Below the pieces are notes generated by a model that saw only the letters and a program-made list of their open reading frames with translations, had not been told where the DNA came from and did not search any database. Below, in pieces: positions 22,521 through 31,220 of a stretch of DNA of 32,681 bases; the first letter of the stretch is position 1, and each line of letters starts with the position of its first letter. Source of the DNA: Erysipelotrichaceae bacterium (GTDB lineage Bacteria > Bacillota_I > Bacilli_A > Erysipelotrichales > Erysipelotrichaceae). Made by a program: the position numbers and the translations under genes. Location of the stretch: contig JAUNIH010000016.1 in the NCBI GenBank assembly GCA_030523555.1, positions 1 through 32,681 on the forward strand, read 5' to 3'.

Positions 22521-23654
22521 ATGAAAAAACTTTTAACAGTACTTTTAGCAGTACTCATGATTGTGGGCCTGACTGCGTGTGGTGGCGGTTCAAGCTCAAG
22601 TGATGACTCAACAGCTCCTGCTGCTGATGACGGCGTTATTCAGGCAGATATCGTTCTGATTACCGATGCCAAGTCAGTTGATGACAAGGGCTTCAACCAG
22701 TACTCTTGGGTAGGTGTATTAGCTTACGCTGAACCTAACGGTATTTCTCACAACTACTACATGCCTACTGAACAGACTACTGAACAGTATGTAGCTCAGA
22801 TCGACACTGCTGTAAAGGGTGGTGCAAAGATCATCGTTTGTCCAGGTTACTTATTCGGTGACGCTGTTTCAGAAGCTCAGTTCACTTATCCTGATGTAAC
22901 ATTCATCTGTGTAGACTTTACACCAGCTGATGTTCAGTCAAACGCTATCGGTGTATTATTCGAAGAAGAAGAATCTGGTTACCTCGCTGGTTATGCAGCT
23001 GTTAAGGAAGGCTTCACTAAATTAGGTTTCGCCGGTGCGATGGCTGTTCCTGCAGTTAAGAACTTCGGTTACGGTTTCGTAGCTGGTGCTGAAAAGGCTG
23101 CTGAAGAAATGGGCTTAGAACCTGGTTCAATTGAAATCAAGTACAACTACACTGGTGAATTCGCTGAAAAACCAGAATACGTTAACACTTACAACGCATG
23201 GTACACTGCCGGTACAGAAATCATCTTCGGTTGCGGTTCTCCAAGAAACGTATTCCAGGCTGCTGATACTGTAAACGCTACTGCTGATACTAAGGTATGG
23301 GCTATCGGTGTTGATACTGACTGTTCTGACCAGTCTGAATGGGTTATGACTTCTGCTATGAAGAACCTGGCTCCAGTTATCTGCGAGCTGATCAGCGAAG
23401 TATATGACGGCACATTCGAAGGTGGCAGAGAAAACTACTACAACATCAATGATGACGCTGTAGCTCTTCCAATGGCATCTTCTAAGTTCACTAACTTCAC
23501 AACTGCTGACTATGATGCAATGGTTGCTTCATTAACAGGTGACAATGCATTCAGAGAAGCATTACCTACAGCTAGTGACTATAACACTATCAAGGATTAT
23601 GCAGATGCTGGCGTACTTACTTACGTTAATATCGAAGTACTGACTGACAACTAA
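22521..23654 (+). CDS. BMP/PnrA-family nucleoside-binding lipoprotein of an ABC importer
   Basis: 377-residue substrate-binding lipoprotein of the family that includes B. subtilis NupN, L. lactis BmpA and treponemal PnrA, which bind purine or pyrimidine nucleosides. A lipoprotein signal (MKKLLTVLLAVLMIVGLTAC) has the lipobox LTAC with C20, followed by a Gly/Ser linker. The mature part has DAKSVDDKGFNQYSW, KIIVCPGYLFGDA, FEEEESGYLAGYAA and a C-terminal GVDTDCSD. The ATG at 22521 with AGGAGG upstream is right; an upstream in-frame start would put a basic stretch before the signal. Codon use is strongly biased to GCT, AAC, TTC, GGT, unlike neighbours, implying very high expression. A terminator follows before the ATPase gene. 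Confidence 0.93.
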   Translation: MKKLLTVLLAVLMIVGLTACGGGSSSSDDSTAPAADDGVIQADIVLITDAKSVDDKGFNQYSWVGVLAYAEPNGISHNYYMPTEQTTEQYVAQIDTAVKGGAKIIVCPGYLFGDAVSEAQFTYPDVTFICVDFTPADVQSNAIGVLFEEEESGYLAGYAAVKEGFTKLGFAGAMAVPAVKNFGYGFVAGAEKAAEEMGLEPGSIEIKYNYTGEFAEKPEYVNTYNAWYTAGTEIIFGCGSPRNVFQAADTVNATADTKVWAIGVDTDCSDQSEWVMTSAMKNLAPVICELISEVYDGTFEGGRENYYNINDDAVALPMASSKFTNFTTADYDAMVASLTGDNAFREALPTASDYNTIKDYADAGVLTYVNIEVLTDN

Positions 23655-23675
23655 TAATTATTAATCTATCCGTTT

Positions 23676-23707
23676 AAAGGGAGTTGGGATTTTCCCAATT
23701 CCCTTTT
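23676..23707 (+). terminator. Terminator/attenuator after the BMP lipoprotein gene
   Basis: 14-bp stem AAAGGGAGTTGGGA / TCCCAATTCCCTTT with a TTT loop and T4. It lies inside the importer gene set, so it may lower ATPase and permease expression relative to the lipoprotein. Confidence 0.88.
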
Positions 23708-23765
23708 ACTCATTTTTCTTCTTATTTATATAAGTTGGAAATTATTAAAGAAAGGTGAAAACTAT

Positions 23766-25301
23766 ATGGCTGAATATGCAATAGAGATGTTGAATATTAC
23801 CAAGAGATTCCCTGGTATTATTGCGAATGACAACATCACTCTACAGGTTAAATATGGTGAAATTCATGCTTTATTGGGGGAAAATGGCGCAGGTAAAAGT
23901 ACACTTATGTCTGTACTTTTCGGCTTATATAAACCAGAAGAAGGCAGAATACTTCTCGATGGTGAAGAAGTAGAAATCACCAATCCAAGAAAGGCTAATG
24001 CCCTTGGTATTGGTATGGTGCATCAGCACTTTATGCAGATCAAAAACTTTACAGTACTGGAAAATATCGTTCTGGGTGTTGAGACGGTTGGAAGTTTTGA
24101 TGTACTGCAGATGGATGAAGCGAGAAAGAAAGTTGTAGCTTTATCAGAAAAATACGGTTTAAAGATTGATCCTGATGAAAAGGTAAGAGATATTACCGTA
24201 GGTCAGCAGCAGCGTGTGGAAATACTGAAGATGCTGTACCGTGACTGTAAGATTCTGATTTTTGATGAACCTACAGCGGTTCTTACACCTCAGGAAATTG
24301 ATGAACTGATGGAAATCATGAAGGGTTTAAAGGCTGAAGGTAAAGCCATTGTCTTTATTACCCATAAGCTTGATGAAATCAAGGCTGTATCTGATAAGTG
24401 TACAGTATTACGTTTAGGTAAATATATCGGTACAGTTGAAACTGCAAATACAACAACCCATCAGATGGCGGAAATGATGGTCGGAAGAGAAGTAAACTTC
24501 CATGTTGATAAGGCTCCGCAGAAGCTGGGTGAAACGATTCTGGAAATAAAGGATCTTTGTCTGGCTAATGAGAGAAATAACGATAAGCTTGTGCTGGATC
24601 ATGTTAACTTCAAGGTTAATGCCGGTGAAATACTGTGTATTGCCGGTATTGAAGGTAACGGTCAGTCAGAAATCGTCAAGGTTATTTCCGGTCTGATGAA
24701 ACAGGATTCAGGTCAGATTATTCTTAATGGAAAAGATATATCTTCTACAAATGTAAGACAGAGAATTATAGATGGTATCTCTTATGTACCTGAAGACAGA
24801 CACAAACACGGTCTGATTCTGGATAATACCTTAAGAGAAAATCTTGTCTTAAAGAAATATTTCCTTCCTGGTTTCCAGAAGGGTGGAATTATCAATTTCA
24901 AGGAATGGGATGATTTATCAGATCGACTGATTGATGAATTTGATATCCGTTCTTCAGAAGGCAAAAAGACAATGAGCCGTTCTATGTCTGGTGGTAATCA
25001 GCAGAAGGCTATTGTTGCCAGAGAAATAGATGCGAAACACGATATTATCGTAGCGATGCAGCCTACAAGAGGTCTTGATGTCGGTGCGATTGAAGGTATA
25101 CACGCAAACCTTGTAGCTCAGCGAGATGCAGGTAAAGCCGTACTTCTGGTTTCTTATGATTTAGAAGAAGTTATGGGTGTATCTGATAGAATTATCGTCT
25201 TCTATGAAGGTCATGTTGTAGCTGATGTAAGACCTGAAGATGTGACTGTTAATGAACTGGGTCTGTATATGTCTGGATCCAAGAAAGGAGAAAATCTGTG
25301 A
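23766..25301 (+). CDS. Nucleoside ABC importer, double ATPase subunit (NupO-like)
   Basis: 511 residues containing two nucleotide-binding domains in one chain, as in sugar and nucleoside importers of the RbsA/NupO type. Domain 1 has Walker A GENGAGKST (about 38-46), signature VGQQQRVEI and Walker B LIFDEPTAVLT. Domain 2 has the family's altered Walker A GIEGNGQSE (Gln for Lys), signature MSGGNQQK and an altered Walker B (AMQPTRGLD), so only domain 1 looks fully catalytic. AAAGGTGA lies before the ATG. It overlaps the first permease gene by 4 nt (GTGA). Confidence 0.93.
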   Translation: MAEYAIEMLNITKRFPGIIANDNITLQVKYGEIHALLGENGAGKSTLMSVLFGLYKPEEGRILLDGEEVEITNPRKANALGIGMVHQHFMQIKNFTVLENIVLGVETVGSFDVLQMDEARKKVVALSEKYGLKIDPDEKVRDITVGQQQRVEILKMLYRDCKILIFDEPTAVLTPQEIDELMEIMKGLKAEGKAIVFITHKLDEIKAVSDKCTVLRLGKYIGTVETANTTTHQMAEMMVGREVNFHVDKAPQKLGETILEIKDLCLANERNNDKLVLDHVNFKVNAGEILCIAGIEGNGQSEIVKVISGLMKQDSGQIILNGKDISSTNVRQRIIDGISYVPEDRHKHGLILDNTLRENLVLKKYFLPGFQKGGIINFKEWDDLSDRLIDEFDIRSSEGKKTMSRSMSGGNQQKAIVAREIDAKHDIIVAMQPTRGLDVGAIEGIHANLVAQRDAGKAVLLVSYDLEEVMGVSDRIIVFYEGHVVADVRPEDVTVNELGLYMSGSKKGENL

Positions 25302-26431
25302 TAAAGAAACTTCTTACTTCCAAACATGATTACTCCGGAATCATATCTTCATTACTGGCGGTAGTTATCGGTCTGGCTATTGGTTTTATTGCCCTTGTAG
25401 CAGTTAAACCGGCTTCTGCCTTAAAAGGCTTCTCATTACTTATTACCGGTGGTTTCTTCAATGGATGGAAAACATTCGGTTCGGTGTTCTTCTATGCGAC
25501 ACCTTTGATTCTTGCAGGTTTAGGATGTGCCTTTGCGTTTAAGGCTTCCATCTTCAATATCGGTGGTCCTGGACAGATGCACGTTGGTGCTTTGACCTGT
25601 GTCTTTGTGGTTATGAACTGTGGACTGGAAGGTCATGCCGCTACATTCCTCGGTTTATTCTGTGGTGCTTTGGCTGGTGCCTTATGGTCACTTATTCCTG
25701 CATTACTGAATGCGTTTAAACGTGTCAATATCATCATCACAACCATCATGATGAACTATATCGGTTTATATCTGGCGGTTGACCTGCTGAAGAAATCAAA
25801 TGTCTATGATCCTAGTAAGAACCAGTCAGTGACTATCCCTAGAGATATGCGTATTCCACGTCTGGGTCTTGATGAAATAACCATCGGTGGTGAACAGATC
25901 TTCCGTGGTTCATCAATTGATGCCGGTTTCTTTATTGCGGTACTTATCGCAATTATCCTGCGGTACATCTTAGAAAAGACAACCTTCGGTTATGAAATCA
26001 AAGCCGTTGGTAAAAACAGAGATGCGGCTGACTATGCCGGTATCAACGCCAAGAGAACTATCGTTGTATCCGTACTTATTTCCGGTGCTTTAATGGGTCT
26101 GGCGGGCGGCTTTATGTACCTTGGCTGGGCGGGTAAGTTCCTGGTTGGATCAAATACCCAGTTATCAGAAGGTTTCACCGGTATCGCCGTAACGATGCTG
26201 GCAGGAAACAATCCTTTAGGTGTCATCCTTTCCGGTTTCTTCCTGGCATATCTGACACAGTCCGGCTCATTCATGCAGGCGGCTGGCTTTGCCCCTGAAA
26301 TCGTTAAGGTTATTACTTCAGTAGTTGTCTACTGTTCTGCATTATCACGTCTTGTTTCTGAATATATCAGAAAGAAGAAACTTGATCTGATGATTGAAGA
26401 ATCACAGAAGGAAGGAGCTAACAAGAAATAA
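25298..26431 (+). CDS. Nucleoside ABC importer permease 1 (NupP-like)
   Basis: 377-residue inner membrane permease with 8-10 helices and the BPD_transp_2 pattern GGPGQMHVGAL, IITTIMMNYIGLYL and NRDAADYAGINAKRT. It starts at GTG 25298, overlapping the ATPase stop, with AAAGGAG 8 nt upstream. It pairs with the next gene to form the channel. The long, larger permease comes first, as in nupP-nupQ of Bacillus. Confidence 0.92.
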   Translation: MIKKLLTSKHDYSGIISSLLAVVIGLAIGFIALVAVKPASALKGFSLLITGGFFNGWKTFGSVFFYATPLILAGLGCAFAFKASIFNIGGPGQMHVGALTCVFVVMNCGLEGHAATFLGLFCGALAGALWSLIPALLNAFKRVNIIITTIMMNYIGLYLAVDLLKKSNVYDPSKNQSVTIPRDMRIPRLGLDEITIGGEQIFRGSSIDAGFFIAVLIAIILRYILEKTTFGYEIKAVGKNRDAADYAGINAKRTIVVSVLISGALMGLAGGFMYLGWAGKFLVGSNTQLSEGFTGIAVTMLAGNNPLGVILSGFFLAYLTQSGSFMQAAGFAPEIVKVITSVVVYCSALSRLVSEYIRKKKLDLMIEESQKEGANKK

Positions 26432-26433
26432 TT

Positions 26434-27393
26434 ATGGATGCTTGGATAAGACTTATAGGTGGCGGTATTCTTTTATATTTAATGCCATTATCTCTTGCCG
26501 GATTCGGTGACCTTGTTGGTGAAAGATCCGGATTACTGTGTATGTGTATTGAAGGTACCATGATTACCGGTGCTTTCTTTGGAGTTCTGATGATACGTCT
26601 TTTCTCAGAGACGATGAACATGTGGCTTTTACTGGCAATTGCGATTATTGCTTCAATGATTGCCGGATTATGTATTGGACTGATTCATGCCTTTGCGGCT
26701 ATTCATCTCAAGGCTGACCAGAATATCTCAGCTACTTCAATCAATACCTTTGCTCCAGCATTAACAATGCTGATTTCCAAATCTATCTTTGGTACTGATA
26801 ACTTTACATACAACTCAAGTATGTTTATCATCTCCAAGATTCCGGTACTTGGTGATATTCCAATTCTTGGACCGTTACTTTTCAGAGGCTGTTATCCTAC
26901 AACCTTTATCGGAGCTGTTCTTATCGCTCTGGTATGGTTTGTATTATATAAGACAAGATTCGGTCTGCAGCTTAGATCAACAGGTGAAAACCCTCAGGCA
27001 TCTGATTCCGTTGGTATCAATGTCTACAAGATGAGATATATTGCGATGATGATCTGTGGTGCCATGGCAGGTTTTGCCGGCTTCACATATATCCTTACAA
27101 CTTCCTACTGTTTCATGGGTTCAGTATACGGCTATGGATTCTTAGCTCTGTCTATTGTTTCATTAGGTCAGTGGAAACCTTCAGGAATCATCATGGGAGC
27201 CTTACTGTTTGGTTCAATCGGTGTCTTCTCATCTTCATATTCTGTAATTCCTTTCATCAAGGATTTACCAATTCCAAGCGTCTTCTATCTGATGCTTCCA
27301 TATATCATTACCCTGATTGTTGTAGCTCTGACTCCTAACAACTTCAATGCTCCGGCAGTCTGTGGTGAACCGTACGATAAAGGCAAGAGATAA
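26434..27393 (+). CDS. Nucleoside ABC importer permease 2 (NupQ-like)
   Basis: 319-residue permease with about 8-9 helices and the family segments LAGFGDLVGERSGLLCMCIEGTM, GLIHAFAAIHLKADQNISATSINTFA and TGENPQASDSVGINVYKMRYIAM. The ATG is 2 nt after the first permease stop. The nearest GGAG is about 16 nt upstream, so translation probably depends on coupling. It is followed 3 nt later by a nucleoside phosphorylase gene, linking uptake directly to phosphorolysis. Confidence 0.92.
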   Translation: MDAWIRLIGGGILLYLMPLSLAGFGDLVGERSGLLCMCIEGTMITGAFFGVLMIRLFSETMNMWLLLAIAIIASMIAGLCIGLIHAFAAIHLKADQNISATSINTFAPALTMLISKSIFGTDNFTYNSSMFIISKIPVLGDIPILGPLLFRGCYPTTFIGAVLIALVWFVLYKTRFGLQLRSTGENPQASDSVGINVYKMRYIAMMICGAMAGFAGFTYILTTSYCFMGSVYGYGFLALSIVSLGQWKPSGIIMGALLFGSIGVFSSSYSVIPFIKDLPIPSVFYLMLPYIITLIVVALTPNNFNAPAVCGEPYDKGKR

Positions 27394-27396
27394 TAT

Positions 27397-28128
27397 ATGT
27401 CTTTAGATAAAGACGGAGTAATGTATCATACTCACCTTAAAAAAGGTGATGTAGGAAGATATGTCATTCTTCCCGGTGATCCTTTCCGTACAGACTTTAT
27501 CGCTGAAAAACTGGATAATCCCAAGTTAATAGCTCACAATCGTGAGCTAAAAACTTTTACGGGCTATCTTAACGGTGAAATGGTATCCGTTACTTCTACC
27601 GGTATGGGTGGAGCGAGCGCTGCTATCGCCATTGAAGAACTGATAAAATGCGGTGCCGATACCTTTATCAGAGTAGGTACTGCGGGTCTTGTATCTCAAG
27701 ATGCTCAGGAAAGACATCCCGAACAGATAATTGTTACAGCAGCGGTAAGAGATGAAGGTACAACAAAACACTATATCCCGATTGAATATCCCGCCATTGC
27801 GACAAGGTCTGTCGTGGAAGCTTTAAATGAAGCTACAATAAAACTTGGCATTGATTATATGGAAGGTATCATTCAGTGCAAGGATTCCTATTTCGGTCAG
27901 GTTGAACCGGAAACGATGCCGGCTGAAGACTGGCTTGATAACAGATGGCTTGCCTGGCAAAGAGGCAATGTCCTATGTACGGATATGGAAACGGCTATCA
28001 CATTTATCATTGCGCAGATAAGAAAATGCCGTGCCGGTTCAATTATGAACTTCGGTACAATGGACAATACCATTAATACAGCTGTAGAAGCTATAAGAAT
28101 ACTTATAGAAAAAGATAAAGGAGAATAA
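27397..28128 (+). CDS. Nucleoside phosphorylase (NP-I/Udp-like), divergent copy A
   Basis: 243-residue NP-I family protein. It keeps RYVILPGDPFRTD, STGMGGASAAIAIEEL, IRVGTAG and RDEGTTKHYIPIEYPA. The usual EMEsAAL ribose motif is changed to T195-D-M-E-T-A (E198 kept), and the base-site loop reads DSYFGQVEPETMP. The C-terminal flap found in the 15763 enzyme is missing (MDNTINTAVEAIRIL directly follows the core). It is the fifth gene of the importer operon, 3 nt after the permease and 1 nt before its paralogue. It could be an altered-specificity enzyme or a partner subunit of copy B. Confidence 0.85.
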   Translation: MSLDKDGVMYHTHLKKGDVGRYVILPGDPFRTDFIAEKLDNPKLIAHNRELKTFTGYLNGEMVSVTSTGMGGASAAIAIEELIKCGADTFIRVGTAGLVSQDAQERHPEQIIVTAAVRDEGTTKHYIPIEYPAIATRSVVEALNEATIKLGIDYMEGIIQCKDSYFGQVEPETMPAEDWLDNRWLAWQRGNVLCTDMETAITFIIAQIRKCRAGSIMNFGTMDNTINTAVEAIRILIEKDKGE

Positions 28129-28129
28129 T

Positions 28130-28870
28130 ATGGCATTTGATATCAATGCAGATATGCAGTATCACACTCATTTAAAACCGGGAGATGTAGGAAGATATGT
28201 ATTGCTTCCTGGTGATCCTTTCAGAACCGACCTTATCGCTTCATATTTTGATGATGCCAAACTGGTCGCACATAACCGTGAACACAAAACATGGACCGGT
28301 TATCTTAACGGTGTAAAGGTATCCGTTACTTCTACCGGTATGGGATGTCCTTCAACAGCTATCGCTTTAGAAGAACTTATCAAAGTTGGAGCTGATACCT
28401 TTATCAGAGTAGGCACTGCAGGAAGAGTATGTGATGAATCATATGATGAAAGTCTTGATGGTGTTATCAATAACGCTGCGGTAAGAGATGAAGGTACAAC
28501 CATTCACTATATTCCTATCGAATATCCCGCTGTAGCGGACAGACATGTTGTAGCAGCTTTAGATGAAGCTGCAAAGAAATTCGGATATAACTTCTTAGAA
28601 GGTATTACTCAGTCCAAGGATTCGTTCTTTGGTCAGCACGCCCCTGAAACCATGCCTGCAGAGGCAAGACTCAAATACCGCTGGGAAGCGTGGAGAAGAG
28701 GCCATGTCGTATCTTCGGAAATGGAATGTGCAGCCCTGTTTGTAATATCTTCTATCAGAAAATGCCGAGCAGGTGCAATCATGGCTTTTACAGAGATGAC
28801 CAAGTCTGTTGAAGTAGCCTGTGAAGCCATAAAGATTCTGATTGCGGAAGACGAAAAGAATGGAAGATAA
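28130..28870 (+). CDS. Nucleoside phosphorylase (NP-I/Udp-like), copy B
   Basis: 246-residue paralogue of the preceding gene, clearly a tandem duplicate (HTHLKPGDVGRYVLLPGDPFRTD, GADTFIRVGTAG, RDEGTTIHYIPIEYPA shared). It keeps the canonical ribose motif S196-EMEC-A and DSFFGQHAPETMPAE. It also lacks the C-terminal flap of the 15763 enzyme. AAAGGAG lies in the end of copy A, 9 nt before the ATG. It closes the importer operon. The nucleoside substrate is unknown. Confidence 0.88.
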   Translation: MAFDINADMQYHTHLKPGDVGRYVLLPGDPFRTDLIASYFDDAKLVAHNREHKTWTGYLNGVKVSVTSTGMGCPSTAIALEELIKVGADTFIRVGTAGRVCDESYDESLDGVINNAAVRDEGTTIHYIPIEYPAVADRHVVAALDEAAKKFGYNFLEGITQSKDSFFGQHAPETMPAEARLKYRWEAWRRGHVVSSEMECAALFVISSIRKCRAGAIMAFTEMTKSVEVACEAIKILIAEDEKNGR

Positions 28871-28872
28871 CA

Positions 28873-28979
28873 GTACAAACCAATCTGAAGGATTTGTACG
28901 TGCGTTATAATAAACTCGAAAAAATAGAAGGGTGAAAAACATCCAAGCGAAAGGGAGAGGCGTCAACCTCTCCCTTTTT
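28873..28979 (+). ncRNA. Candidate small RNA or structured 3' region after the phosphorylase genes
   Basis: A hairpin GTACAAACC...GGATTTGTAC (28873-28899) is followed by a perfect TATAAT (28906-28911), a second stem GGGTG-AAAAA-CATCC (28930-28944), then the terminator at 28950. No ORF fits. A transcript of about 60 nt starting near 28917 is possible, but no -35 box is seen and it may simply be operon trailer. Confidence 0.25.
28950..28979 (+). terminator. Terminator of the importer/phosphorylase operon
   Basis: 11-bp stem AAAGGGAGAGG / CCTCTCCCTTT, loop CGTCAA, T5. Confidence 0.92.
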
Positions 28980-28982
28980 AAT

Positions 28983-30146
28983 TTACATGTTCTGTATTGT
29001 TTCAATAAGATGTTCTTTGGTTTTTATGGTAAGTGTATCAATGAACATTTCATAGGTGATATATTCAAAACCTATTGGAAGAATATATGGACCATAACCG
29101 TTTGAGTAGGATACCATATATGTTTTATTGAGATTTAGATAATCAAGATACTGAGAGAAGATCTCATTAGGATAAAAGATAAGTTTTATGGAACCAAGAT
29201 CCCAGGCACCGATATGGGCATTTTCGGGGAGTGTTCCAAAGACATTTGAACCTTCTTTCAGTTTTTCTCTCATCATCTGACCTATTTTTATGGTTTCCAT
29301 TTCTCTTTCACTCAGATCATTTCTTATATTGGAGAGATCTATCGGATTGAATTCATGTTCATAGGGAAGTATTACTTCTTTATAATTGAGACTTAAGGGT
29401 TTTCTTTGAGGATTATGAGTTAACAGTTCTTCTGCTTCCTTATAGAGATTTGTGGCGATTTTTATCATCGCTTCATAGTCCTGACCTTCTCTTACAAATC
29501 TTGAAGAGATATCACCCGCACACCCCTGAATGAAGGAGAAGCTTTCATCCGGATGACTTTCCTCCAGCATCCTCAAGGTATTTCCCGGGTATTCTGCAGA
29601 GAAATAAGGGACATTTGCGTGCAAGGTTGTAGGATGACAGTTGTTGATGAGAATGCTTAAAAAACTTTTATCTTTTTCATAGAATCTCAATAAGCACAGA
29701 TATTCATTGCCTGTTTCATATCCGGAAATACGGGATTTGCCGCAGGCTGTAGAATGAACTTTTTCAAAGGATGTACATACATCTTCTTTTTCTTCATATT
29801 CCATGGAAATGATATTTTCATAGAGAAGATCCATCAGATAATCCAGGTATCTGCTTTCTCTTACACTGTTGGCGTAATGGGTATGGGTTGTACTGGTGAT
29901 AAGATGAAGATTATCGTTAGAATAATATGTTCTGAGTTTATCCTGAAGCAGTTCACGGAAATCAGTTTTTATGGATAAAAGATCCAGAGATATATGAATG
30001 ATAAAATCATCTTTATCTTTAAATCCGATTATTCTCGCATAGAGATTGTCTTTGAATTCATATATCAGTTCTGTCTGTGAGGAATGTCCGCACTGGGTTG
30101 TAGGGAATGGGGCATTTATACATATTTTTGCGAAGGAATACTGCAT
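28983..30146 (-). CDS. Neutral/alkaline ceramidase-like hydrolase, short and cytosolic
   Basis: 387-residue protein matching the N-terminal catalytic domain of neutral ceramidases. The marks fall in order: H88-T-H90 (STTHTHYAN), H171 (NNCHPTTL), SAEYPGN (183-189), GCAGDISS with S214 at the place of the nucleophilic Ser, E328 (FYPNEIFS), and a Tyr in SNGYGPY (351/354). These correspond to the zinc ligands and Ser of the Pseudomonas enzyme. There is no signal peptide and no C-terminal Ig-like domain, whereas classic ceramidases are secreted and around 650 residues. The true substrate may be a different amide, as many bacterial relatives are uncharacterised. AAGGAG lies before the ATG. It is divergent from a Gfo/Idh/MocA oxidoreductase gene. 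Confidence 0.75.
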   Translation of the reverse strand: MQYSFAKICINAPFPTTQCGHSSQTELIYEFKDNLYARIIGFKDKDDFIIHISLDLLSIKTDFRELLQDKLRTYYSNDNLHLITSTTHTHYANSVRESRYLDYLMDLLYENIISMEYEEKEDVCTSFEKVHSTACGKSRISGYETGNEYLCLLRFYEKDKSFLSILINNCHPTTLHANVPYFSAEYPGNTLRMLEESHPDESFSFIQGCAGDISSRFVREGQDYEAMIKIATNLYKEAEELLTHNPQRKPLSLNYKEVILPYEHEFNPIDLSNIRNDLSEREMETIKIGQMMREKLKEGSNVFGTLPENAHIGAWDLGSIKLIFYPNEIFSQYLDYLNLNKTYMVSYSNGYGPYILPIGFEYITYEMFIDTLTIKTKEHLIETIQNM

Positions 30147-30173
30147 ATTTGGTCTCCTTGATTTACTGTTTAA

Positions 30174-30183
30174 ATTATATAAT
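30174..30183. promoter_or_regulatory. Symmetric -10 element shared by divergent promoters
   Basis: ATTATATAAT is a perfect palindrome that gives TATAAT on the plus strand (30178-30183) and TATAAT on the minus strand (30174-30179). The flanking genes start 27 nt away on each side. No clear -35 boxes. Confidence 0.5.
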
Positions 30184-30209
30184 GAAAACGTATACAGGGG
30201 GTTTTATGT

Positions 30210-31193
30210 ATGATTAATGTCGGTATTATAGGTTCAGGATTTATTGTAGCGCCTTTTATTGAAGCGACTAAACTTGCCAAAGGTTTCAGGTATGTAGGCA
30301 TTGCGGCCCGTAATGAAGAAAAACTGAAGGCTGTGAAAGAGAAATATGATATTTCCTATTATTCAACAAATAATGATGATGTCATAAATGATCCTAAGAT
30401 TGATGTGATCTATGTGGCTGTACCTAACGGTACACATTATGAGATAGCGAAAAAAGCTCTGATGGCAGGTAAACATGTCATCATGGAAAAACCATTTACA
30501 CCTACCTATAAGGAAGCCAAAGAACTTATAGATCTAGCGAAGAAAAAGAATCTTATTATCTTTGATGCGGTGACATTATTACATATGCCTAACTATAAAA
30601 AGGCAAAAGAAATTGTGGAAGAACTGGGTGATATCAAGATGGTAGATCTTAACTTCTCACAGTATTCTTCCAGATACGACAAGTTCAAGAAAGGTATTGT
30701 CTTACCGGCATTTGATACAAAACACGCCGGTGGTGCATTGATGGATCTTGGTATCTATAATCTTGATTTTGTCATGGGTATCTTTGGTGTACCTAAGAAA
30801 CTTCAGTATTTCCCTAATATTCATAAGGGTATTGATACATCAGGTGTACTGGTACTTGATTATGGAAAGTTCAAAGTAAATTCTATTGCAGCCAAAGACT
30901 GCCGTGCTCCAATGAATATCTGCATACAGGGTGATAAGGGATATCTTAAATGTGACTACGCATCAAGCCTTATTACGGTAATTAGACATGTGAACAATGC
31001 GGGTGAAGCTAAAGAATACCGTCTGAATAAACATGAAGAATGTGCCCATTACCATGAATATATGGAATTCAAGAGACTCGTAAAAGAAAATGATCTTGAA
31101 AAGGCTCAGGAATACAATGAATTCACATTAAAGAGTATTAAAGTACTTGAAAAGGCTATCGCATCCGGAAATATAAAGTTCAAGACGAAATAA
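30210..31193 (+). CDS. Gfo/Idh/MocA family NAD(P)-dependent oxidoreductase
   Basis: 327-residue dehydrogenase of the family that oxidises or epimerises sugars, inositols and related compounds. The N-terminal Rossmann motif is VGIIGSGFI (4-12). The conserved EKP with the catalytic-site Lys appears as HVIMEKPFTP (about 89-98). The second domain carries GGALMDLGIYNLDF (about 172-185), the usual D-x-x-x-H position reading DLGIYNLD, with no His. GGGGG lies 9-10 nt before the ATG. It is monocistronic, divergent from the ceramidase-like gene, and ends at a bidirectional terminator. The substrate is unknown. Confidence 0.9.
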   Translation: MINVGIIGSGFIVAPFIEATKLAKGFRYVGIAARNEEKLKAVKEKYDISYYSTNNDDVINDPKIDVIYVAVPNGTHYEIAKKALMAGKHVIMEKPFTPTYKEAKELIDLAKKKNLIIFDAVTLLHMPNYKKAKEIVEELGDIKMVDLNFSQYSSRYDKFKKGIVLPAFDTKHAGGALMDLGIYNLDFVMGIFGVPKKLQYFPNIHKGIDTSGVLVLDYGKFKVNSIAAKDCRAPMNICIQGDKGYLKCDYASSLITVIRHVNNAGEAKEYRLNKHEECAHYHEYMEFKRLVKENDLEKAQEYNEFTLKSIKVLEKAIASGNIKFKTK

Positions 31194-31197
31194 TAAG

Positions 31198-31220
31198 AAA
31201 GAACGGCAGTGCCGTTCTTT
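31198..31220. terminator. Bidirectional terminator between the oxidoreductase and membrane protein genes
   Basis: 10-bp stem AAAGAACGGC / GCCGTTCTTT with loop AGT, T-rich on both strands. It abuts the stop of the minus-strand gene. Confidence 0.88.

Noticed and set aside
28595-29005. Minus-strand 136-residue ORF across the phosphorylase end and the terminator
   Set aside because: It reads through a strong terminator and is antisense to a clear gene; no family pattern.
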